From assembly GCA_019113005.1 (NCBI GenBank), contig DXIE01000043.1:1-57716 (forward strand): a stretch of DNA of 57,716 bases, written 5' to 3'. Positions 1 through 8,712 of the stretch are shown one piece after another. The translations under genes and the position numbers were made by a program. The notes beneath the pieces were generated by a model. That model saw only the letters and a program-made list of their open reading frames with translations. It was not told where the DNA came from and did no database searches. The DNA comes from Candidatus Butyricicoccus avistercoris (GTDB taxonomy: Bacteria > Bacillota > Clostridia > Oscillospirales > Butyricicoccaceae). Within the stretch, counting starts at the first letter, position 1; every line of letters begins with the position of its first letter.

Positions 1-514
1 TTGTAAGCATTTTAGGTTCAATCCCTAAATCAAGCATAAGGCTTATAACCTGTCTGCAAAGTGCTATATGACTGCATTTAATCTCAAGATGACTTTTTTT
101 ATCAGGAGAGGCAACCGAACCACTTATCAAAAAAACTCCACGCAAAAAAGATGCTGCACAACAATCTTGTTCAACCATATTGCGATTTAATGGATAACTA
201 ATATATGGCTTTGTATCATATCCAAACTCGGTCATAATCTTTTCTAGTAATTTATCATCATTTATTTCTATTACTAATCGCTGACCTATATTTTTTATCT
301 CGATATGAACATTAAATACCTTTTCTATTAGCATTGTAATTCGTTTTGCAACGCTTGTAAGCTCGGTTTTTATGCGTATTTGCTTTAAATCAAATGTGTT
401 TGCATAAAGAAATATACCATAAAGCTCTGCTACTGCACAGCAATTTTTATTTATTGGCACTCGGCATAGTTCTTCCTTTGCTTTTACCGAAAAAGAGATA
501 TTTTGTTTATCCAC
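1..514 (-). CDS. whiA: DNA-binding protein WhiA, N-terminal part (runs off the window)
   Basis: Reading leftwards from a GTG at 514 gives 171 codons with no stop up to the window edge. The product has the WhiA N-terminal pattern: SFSVKAKEEL near the start, a CCAVAEL segment and SFLRGVFLISGSVASPDK around residue 130, which belong to the LAGLIDADG-like domain. The C-terminal helix-turn-helix lies outside the window. WhiA is a nucleoid-associated or regulatory protein of Gram-positive bacteria linked to division and, in actinomycetes, to sporulation. The start overlaps the rapZ stop by 8 bp, and AGGG lies just upstream, so it is translationally coupled in the usual murB-rapZ-whiA order. The yvcK gene often found between rapZ and whiA is absent here. 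Confidence 0.88.
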   Translation of the reverse strand, partial: MDKQNISFSVKAKEELCRVPINKNCCAVAELYGIFLYANTFDLKQIRIKTELTSVAKRITMLIEKVFNVHIEIKNIGQRLVIEINDDKLLEKIMTEFGYDTKPYISYPLNRNMVEQDCCAASFLRGVFLISGSVASPDKKSHLEIKCSHIALCRQVISLMLDLGIEPKMLT

Positions 515-1367
515 GTTTGTAATCCCTATGCACAACGCTTACATTTCCGCCTTTTTTGCCTATATAGTCTGCTAAAGCTTCGGTTATTGCAACCGAGCGG
601 TGTTTACCACCTGTACAGCCTATACATATAACAAGTGCAGCCTTTCCTTCCTTGATATATTTAGGCAGTAAAAAGTCCATAAGAGCTGTAAGGTGGCTCA
701 TAAGTTTATCTGCTGTGCCATCTTGGAAAACATAATCTCTAACACAGCTTTCTGTACCGTTATGCTCTCTTAAACTGATTTCATAATATGGGTTTGGCAA
801 AAATCTAACATCAAATACTAAATCAGCATCGGTTGGTATACCATATTTAAAGCCAAAAGACTCAACTGTAACCTGCATAAGGCTATTTTGTTCATTTTGT
901 GAAAAGATTTGTATTAAACGCTCACGAAGGTCAGTTGCAGAAAAACGAGTTGTGTCTACAACATAATCTGCACGACTTCTAATAGATTTTAAAAGCTGAC
1001 GTTCTTTTTCTATTGCTTCAGTCATGCTTACATCACGTTTCATAAGAGGGTGTTTTCTTCTAGTTTCTTTGTAACGTCTGATAAGTGTATTTGTATCAGT
1101 GTCTAAGAATAAAATTCTGCAATCACACCCCATATTTTTTATGCTGTCAAGTGATGCAAAAAGCTGGTCAAAGTCCACACCTGCTCTAACATCTGTTACA
1201 AGTGCCACACGTTCATAACGCTCAGTAGCAGCATAACAAACCTCTGCAAACTGCGGAATAAGTGCTATTGGCAGATTATCCACACAATAATAACCTAAAT
1301 CCTCAAGTGCCGCAACTGCACGGCTTTTACCTGCACCACTCATACCTGAAACAATTAAAAAATGCAC
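507..1367 (-). CDS. rapZ: RNase adapter / nucleotide-binding protein RapZ (YvcJ family)
   Basis: The 286-residue length is normal for the family. A Walker A motif, GMSGAGKS, lies at residues 8-15, and the C-terminal half has the conserved CIGCTGGKHRSV segment. The family binds ATP/GTP. In E. coli RapZ guides RNase E to GlmZ RNA, whereas in Firmicutes YvcJ has a less defined role. The start is GTG with AGGAGG seven bases upstream (1375-1380). It lies about 15 bases after the murB stop and overlaps whiA, so the three genes read as one operon from the promoter near 2345. Confidence 0.95.
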   Translation of the reverse strand: MHFLIVSGMSGAGKSRAVAALEDLGYYCVDNLPIALIPQFAEVCYAATERYERVALVTDVRAGVDFDQLFASLDSIKNMGCDCRILFLDTDTNTLIRRYKETRRKHPLMKRDVSMTEAIEKERQLLKSIRSRADYVVDTTRFSATDLRERLIQIFSQNEQNSLMQVTVESFGFKYGIPTDADLVFDVRFLPNPYYEISLREHNGTESCVRDYVFQDGTADKLMSHLTALMDFLLPKYIKEGKAALVICIGCTGGKHRSVAITEALADYIGKKGGNVSVVHRDYKRG

Positions 1368-1382
1368 TTTTTTACCTCCTTT

Positions 1383-2294
1383 TTAATCACCTAACATTCT
1401 AACTTCACATTCTAAATCAACATTAAATTGACTTTTAACTGTCTGCTGAATATGTCCTATAAGTCCTGTTACATCTTGACAGGTTGCATTACCTGTATTT
1501 ATAACAAAGCCTGCATGTTTTTCAGAAACCATAGCTCCGCCTAATTTAGCACCTTTTAAGCCTGCATCTTCTATTAGTTTGCCTGCAAAATATCCTGTTG
1601 GACGTTTAAAAGTGCTGCCTGCACTTGGATAATTAAGCGGCTGTTTATCTCTGCGTCTTTGGGCAAAATCGTCCATTTTAGCTTTGATATCCTCTTTATT
1701 CGCTGGCTTTAAAACAAATTCAGTCTGAATTATAACCCAATCTGGGTGATGTTTAAAAATGCTGTTTCTATAATCAAATTCATGTTCTTTATTTGTAATT
1801 ATTCGGCTGTTTCCTTCTGCGTCCATAAAAACAGAGTTAACAACTAAGTCAGAAAGCTGACCATCATAAGCACCTGCATTCATAAACACACCTCCGCCAA
1901 CTGTTCCAGGGATACCTGCTGAAAATTCTGCACCAGTAAGCCCTGCATTATAAGCAGCTCTTGCAAGCTGTGCCATAGTTGCACCCGCTTCGGCAATAAT
2001 TCGGCTGCCTTCTACTTTTATTCCACTCATTCCACAAGTACAAAGAACTAAACCTTTAATACCATTATCTGAAACAAGTAAATTTGAACCTCTGCCAATA
2101 ACTGTAAGCGGTAAATCACATTCTTTTGCAGCCCCTAAAACCTTCATAAAAGCACCTATATTTCGTGGTTTTGCGAAAATTTCCGCATTGCCACCAACTT
2201 GGAAGGTTGTATGTTTACACATAGGTTCATTTTCTATTATTCCTGCCAGTTCATAGACAGATTTTATTTTCTCAAAAAAAAGTGGATACTTCAT
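1383..2294 (-). CDS. murB: UDP-N-acetylenolpyruvoylglucosamine reductase MurB
   Basis: MurB is the FAD- and NADPH-dependent enzyme that makes UDP-N-acetylmuramate, the second committed step of peptidoglycan synthesis. FAD-binding segments HTTFQVGG and GRGSNLLVSD lie in the N-terminal third, followed by GIPGTVGGGVFMNAGAY. The catalytic serine sits in YPSAGSTFKRP. I place the start at ATG 2294 (303 residues). A longer frame to 2339 would begin inside the promoter, whereas GGTGAG precedes 2294. It is the first gene of murB-rapZ-whiA. Confidence 0.95.
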   Translation of the reverse strand: MKYPLFFEKIKSVYELAGIIENEPMCKHTTFQVGGNAEIFAKPRNIGAFMKVLGAAKECDLPLTVIGRGSNLLVSDNGIKGLVLCTCGMSGIKVEGSRIIAEAGATMAQLARAAYNAGLTGAEFSAGIPGTVGGGVFMNAGAYDGQLSDLVVNSVFMDAEGNSRIITNKEHEFDYRNSIFKHHPDWVIIQTEFVLKPANKEDIKAKMDDFAQRRRDKQPLNYPSAGSTFKRPTGYFAGKLIEDAGLKGAKLGGAMVSEKHAGFVINTGNATCQDVTGLIGHIQQTVKSQFNVDLECEVRMLGD

Positions 2295-2329
2295 TTTCTC
2301 ACCATTAAAAATATAATTTTTCAGTTTAT

Positions 2330-2358
2330 AGTATAGCATATCTAAATAGATTTAACAA
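2330..2358 (-). promoter_or_regulatory. Sigma-A promoter of murB-rapZ-whiA
   Basis: On the minus strand, TTGTTA (2353-2358) and TATACT (2330-2335) are separated by 17 bases. The site lies directly after the gpsA terminator and 35 bases before the murB start, so it most likely drives the whole murB operon. Confidence 0.7.
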
Positions 2359-2363
2359 ACACA

Positions 2364-2396
2364 AAAAATGAGGTCTTAAATAAAGACCTCATTTTT
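2364..2396 (-). terminator. Terminator after gpsA
   Basis: A perfect 13-bp stem, AAAATGAGGTCTT with its complement, has a short A/T loop and is followed by a T-run on the minus strand. It ends the der-plsY-gpsA transcript and insulates the murB promoter. Confidence 0.85.
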
Positions 2397-2400
2397 AAAC

Positions 2401-3414
2401 TTACTTAGTAATCCAAACTTCTTCACTTTCGTGAGTTTTAGCTCTGCCCATTAGCTTTCCGATAGCATCTCTTGCATTGCCACCTTCATAAAGCACATGA
2501 TACATAGCTTCTACAATAGGCATTTCAACGCCCATTTTTTTGGCAAGCTGATAGCCTGCTTCGGTTGCATAGTAACCTTCTACTACTGCACCTACTTCGT
2601 CCATAGCTTCCTTTGCACTTTTACCCTGACCGATAAGAATACCAGCTCGACGGTTTCTAGAGTGCATTGAGCAGCAAGTAACAATTAAATCGCCAACACC
2701 AGATAAACCTGCAAATGTATCCTGTCTTGCACCAAGTTTCACACCAAGACGAGCAATTTCTGTAAGACCTCTGGTCATAAATGCAGCCTTAGAGTTATCG
2801 CCCAAACCTAAACCGTCAGAGATACCCGCACCAAGTGCAATAATATTTTTAAATGCACCGCCAAGCTCTGCACCGACAATATCAGGAGATGTATAAACTC
2901 TAAATGTATCATTCATAAATACATCTTGTGTAAGCTCTGCGGCGTTTCTGCTTTCAGATGCTGCAACAATAGCAGTTGGAATACCTCTTGATACTTCTTC
3001 TGCATGAGTTGGACCTGTCAGTGCAACAACTGGATTTTTATTATTCATTGCCTTTTTGATTGTCTCAGAAAAACGGCAATAACCATGTTTTGCATCAAGA
3101 CCTTTGCCAACATTTATAACAGGAATACCTTCTGGTAACACCTTTGCTAAATTTTCGGCTGTTGTAGCAACTGCAAAGCTAGGCACAGCAAGCACTACAA
3201 GCTCTGCACTTTTTGCTGCGTCCATAGAGGTTGTAATCTCGATGTCATCAGGAATAACAACTCCTGGAAGTAATTTTTCATTTTTACGCTCGGTTTGCAG
3301 CTTTTTACATTCTTCCTCAAAGAATGTCCACATGGTAACATTATGACCATTTTTATGCAGGTTAATTGCTAGAGCCATACCCCAGCCACCACTGCCAAGA
3401 ACAAAGATTTTCAT
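2401..3414 (-). CDS. gpsA: NAD(P)H-dependent glycerol-3-phosphate dehydrogenase GpsA
   Basis: GpsA reduces dihydroxyacetone phosphate to sn-glycerol-3-phosphate, the backbone for phospholipids. A Rossmann motif GSGGWGMALA starts at residue 7. The substrate-binding segment includes GAFKNIIALGAG and the family motif TCCSMHSRNRR. Length is 337 residues, typical of the family. It lies 10 bases after plsY, whose product consumes G3P, so supply and use of G3P are in one operon. A strong terminator follows. Confidence 0.95.
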   Translation of the reverse strand: MKIFVLGSGGWGMALAINLHKNGHNVTMWTFFEEECKKLQTERKNEKLLPGVVIPDDIEITTSMDAAKSAELVVLAVPSFAVATTAENLAKVLPEGIPVINVGKGLDAKHGYCRFSETIKKAMNNKNPVVALTGPTHAEEVSRGIPTAIVAASESRNAAELTQDVFMNDTFRVYTSPDIVGAELGGAFKNIIALGAGISDGLGLGDNSKAAFMTRGLTEIARLGVKLGARQDTFAGLSGVGDLIVTCCSMHSRNRRAGILIGQGKSAKEAMDEVGAVVEGYYATEAGYQLAKKMGVEMPIVEAMYHVLYEGGNARDAIGKLMGRAKTHESEEVWITK

Positions 3415-3424
3415 ATGTTAAACC

Positions 3425-4042
3425 TCATTTCTTTTTAATCTGTGGTTTTGATGTAAACGAAAATTTATTTTCTGTGCCTTTTACTATTCTCACTATATTC
3501 GAGCGATGCATAAATATTACAGCAAGTGACATACACGCTGCAACAATAGTTGTTTTAGTATCGTGGTAAAAACACCACATAGAAATAGGAAAACTAATTG
3601 CACCAATAATAGAGCCAAGTGAAACCCATTTTGTAATAGCAACTGCAACTACAAAAAGTGCAAAAGCTACAAGAAAAATTCTCCAATCTAGAAATAAAAG
3701 CATTGTTGCACCAACAAGTACACCTTTGCCGCCACGAAAACCAAAATAAACTGGAAATACATGACCAACAATTACAAATATACCTGCTATGAGCTTGCCC
3801 ATAGTGCCTTCAAGCATGCCACCGATTGCAAGAGCGATTGCAGCTTTACCTATATCACCCACAAGTACAAGTAGTGTTTTTTTAGCACCCATTGTACGAT
3901 ATGAATTAGTAAGACCTGCATTTCCGCTGCCATATGTGCGAATATCCTGACCAAGAGTTAATTTACATATTATAATTGCAAAACTCAGCGAGCCGAGCAA
4001 ATATGAGATTGCGGCGATAATTAAATAATTTGCTACCCCCAT
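3425..4042 (-). CDS. plsY: Glycerol-3-phosphate acyltransferase PlsY
   Basis: This integral membrane acyltransferase transfers acyl groups from acyl-phosphate to glycerol-3-phosphate, making lysophosphatidate. The three PlsY motifs are visible: YLLGSLSFA near residue 15, GSGNAGLTNSYR near 38, and GFRGGKGVLVG near 100. Five or so hydrophobic segments cover most of the 205 residues. The tail KPQIKKK is basic. It sits between der (12-base gap) and gpsA (10-base gap). Confidence 0.95.
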   Translation of the reverse strand: MGVANYLIIAAISYLLGSLSFAIIICKLTLGQDIRTYGSGNAGLTNSYRTMGAKKTLLVLVGDIGKAAIALAIGGMLEGTMGKLIAGIFVIVGHVFPVYFGFRGGKGVLVGATMLLFLDWRIFLVAFALFVVAVAITKWVSLGSIIGAISFPISMWCFYHDTKTTIVAACMSLAVIFMHRSNIVRIVKGTENKFSFTSKPQIKKK

Positions 4043-4054
4043 TATTACACTCCT

Positions 4055-5383
4055 TTACATTTCTTTATCTCCACGCTGACGCACAACTATGCGTACAGGC
4101 GTACCAGTGAGAGAAAATACCTCTCGTATCTGGTTTTCAAGATAACGTTGGTAAGAGAAATGGAATAATTTTGCATCATTACAGAAGAAAATAAATGTAG
4201 GTGGAGTAACACCTGCTTGGGTTACATAATAAATTTTAAGTCTGCGACCCTTGTCTGTTGGAGGCTGAACTCTGGAAGTAGCCTCTGCTAAGATAGAGTT
4301 AAGCTGACCTGTTGGTATACGCTTATGATTTTGCTCATAAACCTCAGCAATTAAAGAATAAAGCTTGTCTAAACGCTGACCTGTTTTTGCAGAAATAAAT
4401 AACACTGGTGCATATGGCATATAAGCCAAACCTTCACGCACTCTTAATGTGTATTCCTTCATAGTGCTGCCGTCTTTTTCAACAGTATCCCATTTATTCA
4501 CTACAATAATACAAGCTTTACCTGCATTATGAGCTTCACCTGCTACCTTTGTATCCTGTTCGGTTACGCCCTCTTGTGCATCAATCATTATAACGCACAC
4601 ATCTGCACGTTCGACCGACATAAGTGAACGCATTACCGAGAATTTCTCAATTTTTTCCTCAATTTTGGACTTTTTACGGATACCAGCAGTATCAATAAAT
4701 GTGAATTTACCATATTCATTTTCAATATCAGCATCAACACTATCACGAGTTGTTCCTGCAACATTGGAAACAATAACACGTTCTTCACCAAGCACTCTAT
4801 TTAGTAGGCTTGACTTACCAACATTAGGCTTGCCTATAAGAGCAATTCTAATGCGGTCATCATCTTCATCATTTTCGCTTTCCTCTGAAAAATGCTCATA
4901 CACAGCATCAAGCATATCACCTGTGCCATAACCGTGAAGTGCAGAAATACCATAAGGCTCACCTAAGCCTAAATTATAAAACTCAAAAATATTAGGGTCA
5001 GGTGCACCTGGTTTATCGCACTTATTTACAGCTAAAACAATAGGTTTTCCTGAACGCTGAAGCATAGATGCAACTTCCTCATCAGATGCGGTTACACCAG
5101 TTCTTAAATCGGTGATAAAAATAATAACATCTGCATGATGAATAGCAGCCTCAGCTTGATAACGCATAAATTTTAGAATTTCATTATCATTTCTAGGTTC
5201 AATACCACCTGTATCAATAACAGAAAAGCTTCTGCCTCGCCACTCACTATCTGCATATAGACGGTCACGAGTAACACCTGGGGTATCCTCAACAATAGAC
5301 AGGCGTTTGCCTGCTAATCGGTTAAATAATTGCGATTTGCCTACATTTGGTCTGCCTACAATCGCAACGATAGGTTTAGACAT
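4055..5383 (-). CDS. der: Ribosome-assembly GTPase Der (EngA)
   Basis: Der has two tandem GTPase domains and acts in 50S assembly. G1 motifs GRPNVGKSQ (residue 9) and GKPNVGKSS (about 185) and DTPG/DTAG G3 motifs are present, as are two NKxD motifs (NKCDKPG and NKWDTVE). A C-terminal KH-like domain ends in the typical VRIVVRQRG. Length of 442 is normal. An AAAGGAGG site precedes ATG 5383. It lies 17 bases after the DUF512 gene, a pairing common in Clostridia. Confidence 0.97.
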   Translation of the reverse strand: MSKPIVAIVGRPNVGKSQLFNRLAGKRLSIVEDTPGVTRDRLYADSEWRGRSFSVIDTGGIEPRNDNEILKFMRYQAEAAIHHADVIIFITDLRTGVTASDEEVASMLQRSGKPIVLAVNKCDKPGAPDPNIFEFYNLGLGEPYGISALHGYGTGDMLDAVYEHFSEESENDEDDDRIRIALIGKPNVGKSSLLNRVLGEERVIVSNVAGTTRDSVDADIENEYGKFTFIDTAGIRKKSKIEEKIEKFSVMRSLMSVERADVCVIMIDAQEGVTEQDTKVAGEAHNAGKACIIVVNKWDTVEKDGSTMKEYTLRVREGLAYMPYAPVLFISAKTGQRLDKLYSLIAEVYEQNHKRIPTGQLNSILAEATSRVQPPTDKGRRLKIYYVTQAGVTPPTFIFFCNDAKLFHFSYQRYLENQIREVFSLTGTPVRIVVRQRGDKEM

Positions 5384-5400
5384 ATAGTTTTACCTCCTTT

Positions 5401-6711
5401 TTACATCGGGGGATTTTCAAAAATTTTTGCAAGTAGGTCTGCACCATCAATTTCAACTGGCACAATTTGAACACCTAACTCATCACTAAGCTGCTGAGGT
5501 GTCATATCATCTAAAAATACATCTCCGCCATCACGCAGCATATTTGCAGAAATAAGCACACGCTCACCGAGATTTTTTCCCTTTAACTGTGCGAGTAAAT
5601 CCTGCCCTGTTATAAGACCTGCAACTGAAACTCCATGCCCAAAGAAATCATTTCTAATTTCCACAACTTGACTATTTAAATTATGACATACGGTTTTAAG
5701 TTCGTCAATTAATTTTGAAATAGTTGGATAAGCGGCTGCACCTGTTGCAATAGTAAAAGGTCTTGCAGTTTGTCCTTTATAATCCGGAAGTGCAAGCTCA
5801 AATTCTTCACAAAACAGCGGGAGCATACCTATACCATTTTCAAACTGTGTATAATCTTCATAATAATCAGCATCTGGAAGTTTTCTACCCGCTTTTAGAT
5901 ATAATTCATCGCCACACCAAACAAGTCTAGTTCCAAATTCATTAAGACAGCAATCAGCAAACTTTTCCACAATATCAATAATATTGCCTGCACCCTCTTT
6001 AGATGTAGGCTTTAAAGGATAAAGTCCTTCTCTGTGACGAGTCATACCAAAAGGCACAACTGAAATACTGTTAACTGATGGATAAAGTGCCTTTAAATCA
6101 TTTAAAGAACGCTCAAGCTCTTTACCGTCATTTAAGCCTTCACAAACTACAAGCTGACAATTCATAGTTATTCTAGCCTCGGCAAATCTATCAAGCAGTT
6201 TAAGTGCCTCGCCTGCCTTTGGATTTTGCAGCATTTTAACTCTAAGCTCTGGGTTTGTTGTCTGAACAGATATATTTATCGGAGAAATATGCATTTTAAT
6301 TATTCTCTCAACATCTGCCTCAGATAAATTTGTCATAGAAATATAGTTACCTATTAAAAATGATAATCTTGCATCATCATCTTTAACATAAAGAGTATCT
6401 CTCATACCCTTTGGTAATTGGTCGATAAAACAGAAAACACAGCGATTGGAGCAGCGTTTCATTTTATCCATCAGATAGTGTTCAAAATTTAAACCTAATG
6501 GCTCACCTTCGGCTTTTCGAATAATGACCTGTCTTTTATCACCCTCAGAATTTTCTATGCAAAGGGTTAATCTGCTATCATAACTATAAAATTTCAAATC
6601 AAGCACATCACGAATTATAGAGCCATCTATTGAAATAAGAGTTTCGCCCGAGATAATACCCGCTCTATCGCATGGTGAACCTTTATCGACTGAAACTATT
6701 TTTGATTCCAT
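5401..6711 (-). CDS. DUF512 protein with PDZ and radical-SAM-like iron-sulfur domains
   Basis: The 436-residue protein starts with a PDZ-like segment (GSPCDRAGIISGETLISIDGS). A CX3CX2C cluster motif, CSNRCVFC, follows near residue 88, then FIDQLPKGMR and the DUF512 C-terminal half. The cysteine spacing suggests a 4Fe-4S, radical-SAM-type fold. No reaction has been established for the family, so I assign none. It sits directly upstream of der-plsY-gpsA, an arrangement kept in many Clostridia. AAAGGAG precedes ATG 6711. Confidence 0.85.
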   Translation of the reverse strand: MESKIVSVDKGSPCDRAGIISGETLISIDGSIIRDVLDLKFYSYDSRLTLCIENSEGDKRQVIIRKAEGEPLGLNFEHYLMDKMKRCSNRCVFCFIDQLPKGMRDTLYVKDDDARLSFLIGNYISMTNLSEADVERIIKMHISPINISVQTTNPELRVKMLQNPKAGEALKLLDRFAEARITMNCQLVVCEGLNDGKELERSLNDLKALYPSVNSISVVPFGMTRHREGLYPLKPTSKEGAGNIIDIVEKFADCCLNEFGTRLVWCGDELYLKAGRKLPDADYYEDYTQFENGIGMLPLFCEEFELALPDYKGQTARPFTIATGAAAYPTISKLIDELKTVCHNLNSQVVEIRNDFFGHGVSVAGLITGQDLLAQLKGKNLGERVLISANMLRDGGDVFLDDMTPQQLSDELGVQIVPVEIDGADLLAKIFENPPM

Positions 6712-6744
6712 AAAGCTTCTCCTTTCGCAAATTTACATTTTTTT

Positions 6745-6783
6745 GCATATGAAAATAGGGAAAGCCTAAGCCTCCCCTATAAT
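6745..6783 (-). terminator. Weak hairpin between rpmF and the DUF512 gene
   Basis: On the minus strand ATAGGG pairs with CCCTAT around an imperfect inner GGCTTAGGC-type stem, followed by TTTTC. The U-tract is poor, so it may only attenuate. I found no clear promoter between it and the DUF512 start, so readthrough from yceD-rpmF is likely. Confidence 0.4.
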
Positions 6784-6797
6784 TCATTTTGAGTTAA

Positions 6798-6980
6798 TTA
6801 CGCCTCAGTGTGAACGATTTCACGACCATTGTAATGACCGCAAGCCTTACACATTCTGTGGGACAGCTTGAACTCTCCGCAGTTTGGACATTTAACCATT
6901 CCAGGGAGTGAAAGCTTCCAGTGGGAATTACGTCTCTTATCACGTCTAGCCTTAGACGTTTTTCTCTTAGGTACTGCCAT
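6798..6980 (-). CDS. rpmF: 50S ribosomal protein bL32
   Basis: This 60-residue protein has the L32 start [17 protein letters not shown] and a zinc ribbon of two Cys pairs, CPNC and CKAC, so it is the Cys4 (zinc-binding) form. An AGGAGG-type site precedes ATG 6980. It follows yceD by 41 bases, the usual yceD-rpmF order. Confidence 0.97.
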   Translation of the reverse strand: MAVPKRKTSKARRDKRRNSHWKLSLPGMVKCPNCGEFKLSHRMCKACGHYNGREIVHTEA

Positions 6981-7021
6981 GTGGTAACACCTCCTACCTC
7001 TATGTTGTTATTATTTGCAAC

Positions 7022-7528
7022 CTAGTCATGACCCTGCTTGTCACCCAAAAGGGCAGCAAGTGCGGCAAAGCGTGGGTCAATTTGCCTGCTTTCGCAATTA
7101 CAAGGGTTTGTATTGCGATTAGTACCGCAAATAGGACAAAGTCCCTTGCAGTCCTCCTTGCAGAGATAGGTCATTTGCACCTGAAGTAACAGCTCTGGAA
7201 CTAAGATATCTTCAACTTCCACACTATCCTGAGTGATTTGGAAAACATCTTCTTCATCAGATTCATCTCTTGAAAGCACAGCATCAACATGTGCAGAGAT
7301 AGTTTCTTCGAGCGGTTTTAAACAGCGTGCACAGTGTGTATTTAGAACTGCGGATATATCGCCAGACAGTCTTAGCACGCCTAGATGATTAACGATTTCG
7401 CCATGATATTTCACGGGAGTCTGGAAAGGTTTCTCTCCAAAAACGTCTTCAGAAGATAAATCAACCTCATTTTCAAAGGTGATTTTACTGCCATAAATAC
7501 CGTTTAATTTTTTTAAATCAATTTTCAT
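7022..7528 (-). CDS. yceD: YceD/DUF177 family protein
   Basis: The 168-residue protein has the DUF177 signatures: CARCLKPLEE in the middle and a C-terminal CKGLCPICGTNRN segment with several paired cysteines that may bind a metal. In plants and bacteria the family has been linked to 23S rRNA accumulation, and it is almost always next to rpmF, as here. GAGGTAG lies just before ATG 7528. Confidence 0.9.
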   Translation of the reverse strand: MKIDLKKLNGIYGSKITFENEVDLSSEDVFGEKPFQTPVKYHGEIVNHLGVLRLSGDISAVLNTHCARCLKPLEETISAHVDAVLSRDESDEEDVFQITQDSVEVEDILVPELLLQVQMTYLCKEDCKGLCPICGTNRNTNPCNCESRQIDPRFAALAALLGDKQGHD

Positions 7529-7553
7529 ACCTACCTCACATGGTACATCTGAT

Positions 7554-7583
7554 AGTATACTACAACGAGCGGAGATTTGTCAA
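7554..7583 (-). promoter_or_regulatory. Sigma-A promoter of yceD-rpmF
   Basis: On the minus strand a consensus TTGACA (7578-7583) and TATACT (7554-7559) are 18 bases apart, ending 26 bases before the yceD start. It may also supply the DUF512-der-plsY-gpsA genes by readthrough. Confidence 0.75.
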
Positions 7584-7673
7584 CGTTTTTTCGTTTAAAA
7601 AAGCATATTTTCTTTTTTCCTGCGATAGGTTATACTATTGTAATAAGTATAAAAAGCAGGAGGTTTTTTTACC

Positions 7674-8669
7674 TTGAAAGAATATATAATTTCCAAAAAC
7701 GACAGCGGTCAACGTATAAACAAATTTTTAGAAAAAGCTGTTCCGCTACTTCCTCCATCTATGATGCATAAATATTTCAGATTAAAACGCATAAAGGTAA
7801 ACGGCAAACGAAGCGAGCCAGCTTACCGACTAAATGAAGGAGACCTTGTACAATTATACATCAATGATGAGTTTTTTGAAACCCCTTCCGAGCAAGAAGC
7901 TTATAAAAAAATTAAAAAGCCTAATCTTACCATTGTGTATGAAGATGAAAATATACTTCTTGCTGATAAACCAGTTGGAATGGTCGTGCATGAAGATGAA
8001 AAGGGCGATACGAATACACTTATTGCAAATATTCAGGCATATTTATTTCAGTCTGGTCAGTGGAGTCCAGAAAAAGAAAATTCTTTTACCCCTGCCCTTT
8101 GCAATCGCATTGATAGAAACACAGGAGGAATAGTTATCGCCGCAAAAACTTCCGAAGCTCTTAGAATACTCAATGATAAAATCAAACACCATGAGCTTAT
8201 TAAACGTTATTTATGTGTTGTGCATGGCACACCAAACCCAAGAAAGGGTTTAATTGAAAGCTATTTAAGACGTGATGAAAAACGTAAACAGGTTTTTGAG
8301 TTTAACAAACCGGTGGCGGGTGCAAAAATCGCCAAAACGATTTACCGCACATTAAGCACACGAAATAGATTATCACTTGTTGAATGTACACTTTTAACTG
8401 GTCGAACACATCAAATAAGAGTGCATATGTCTGGTATTGGCTGCCCACTGCTTGGCGATGGTAAATACGGAAAAAATGAGCAAAATAAACCTTTCAAAGA
8501 AAATGGACAACTTTTATATTCATATCAGCTAACTTTTTGGTTCAATTCTGATGCAGGTGCTTTACAGTATTTAAACGGCAAAACATTTTCTGTAAAGAAG
8601 ATACCGTTTGTGGATAAATATTTTTCTGGCTTCCCTATTCCTAAAGATTCCCCTGCAATGCCTGTATAA
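7674..8669 (+). CDS. RluC/RluD-family 23S rRNA pseudouridine synthase
   Basis: An N-terminal S4 RNA-binding segment (about residues 1-75) is followed by the catalytic domain. The catalytic aspartate lies in NRIDRNTGG, the family's HRLDxxTSG motif with Asn replacing the His. LLTGRTHQIRVHM is the conserved C-terminal motif. Length of 331 fits RluC/D paralogues; which uridine is modified cannot be told from sequence alone. Translation starts at TTG 7674 with AGGAGG upstream at 7658-7663. A TATACT box lies at 7630-7635 but I see no good -35. Confidence 0.9.
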   Translation: MKEYIISKNDSGQRINKFLEKAVPLLPPSMMHKYFRLKRIKVNGKRSEPAYRLNEGDLVQLYINDEFFETPSEQEAYKKIKKPNLTIVYEDENILLADKPVGMVVHEDEKGDTNTLIANIQAYLFQSGQWSPEKENSFTPALCNRIDRNTGGIVIAAKTSEALRILNDKIKHHELIKRYLCVVHGTPNPRKGLIESYLRRDEKRKQVFEFNKPVAGAKIAKTIYRTLSTRNRLSLVECTLLTGRTHQIRVHMSGIGCPLLGDGKYGKNEQNKPFKENGQLLYSYQLTFWFNSDAGALQYLNGKTFSVKKIPFVDKYFSGFPIPKDSPAMPV

Positions 8670-8675
8670 AACACA

Positions 8676-8710
8676 AACAGCTCGCTTTTAATTAAGCGAG
8701 CTGTTTTTTT
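8676..8710 (+). terminator. Terminator between convergent rluC-like gene and pnp
   Basis: AACAGCTCGCTT pairs with AAGCGAGCTGTT around a 6-base loop, with seven Ts after it on the plus strand. The minus strand also has a T-rich tail, so it probably serves both convergent genes. Confidence 0.9.
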
Positions 8711-8712
8711 AA

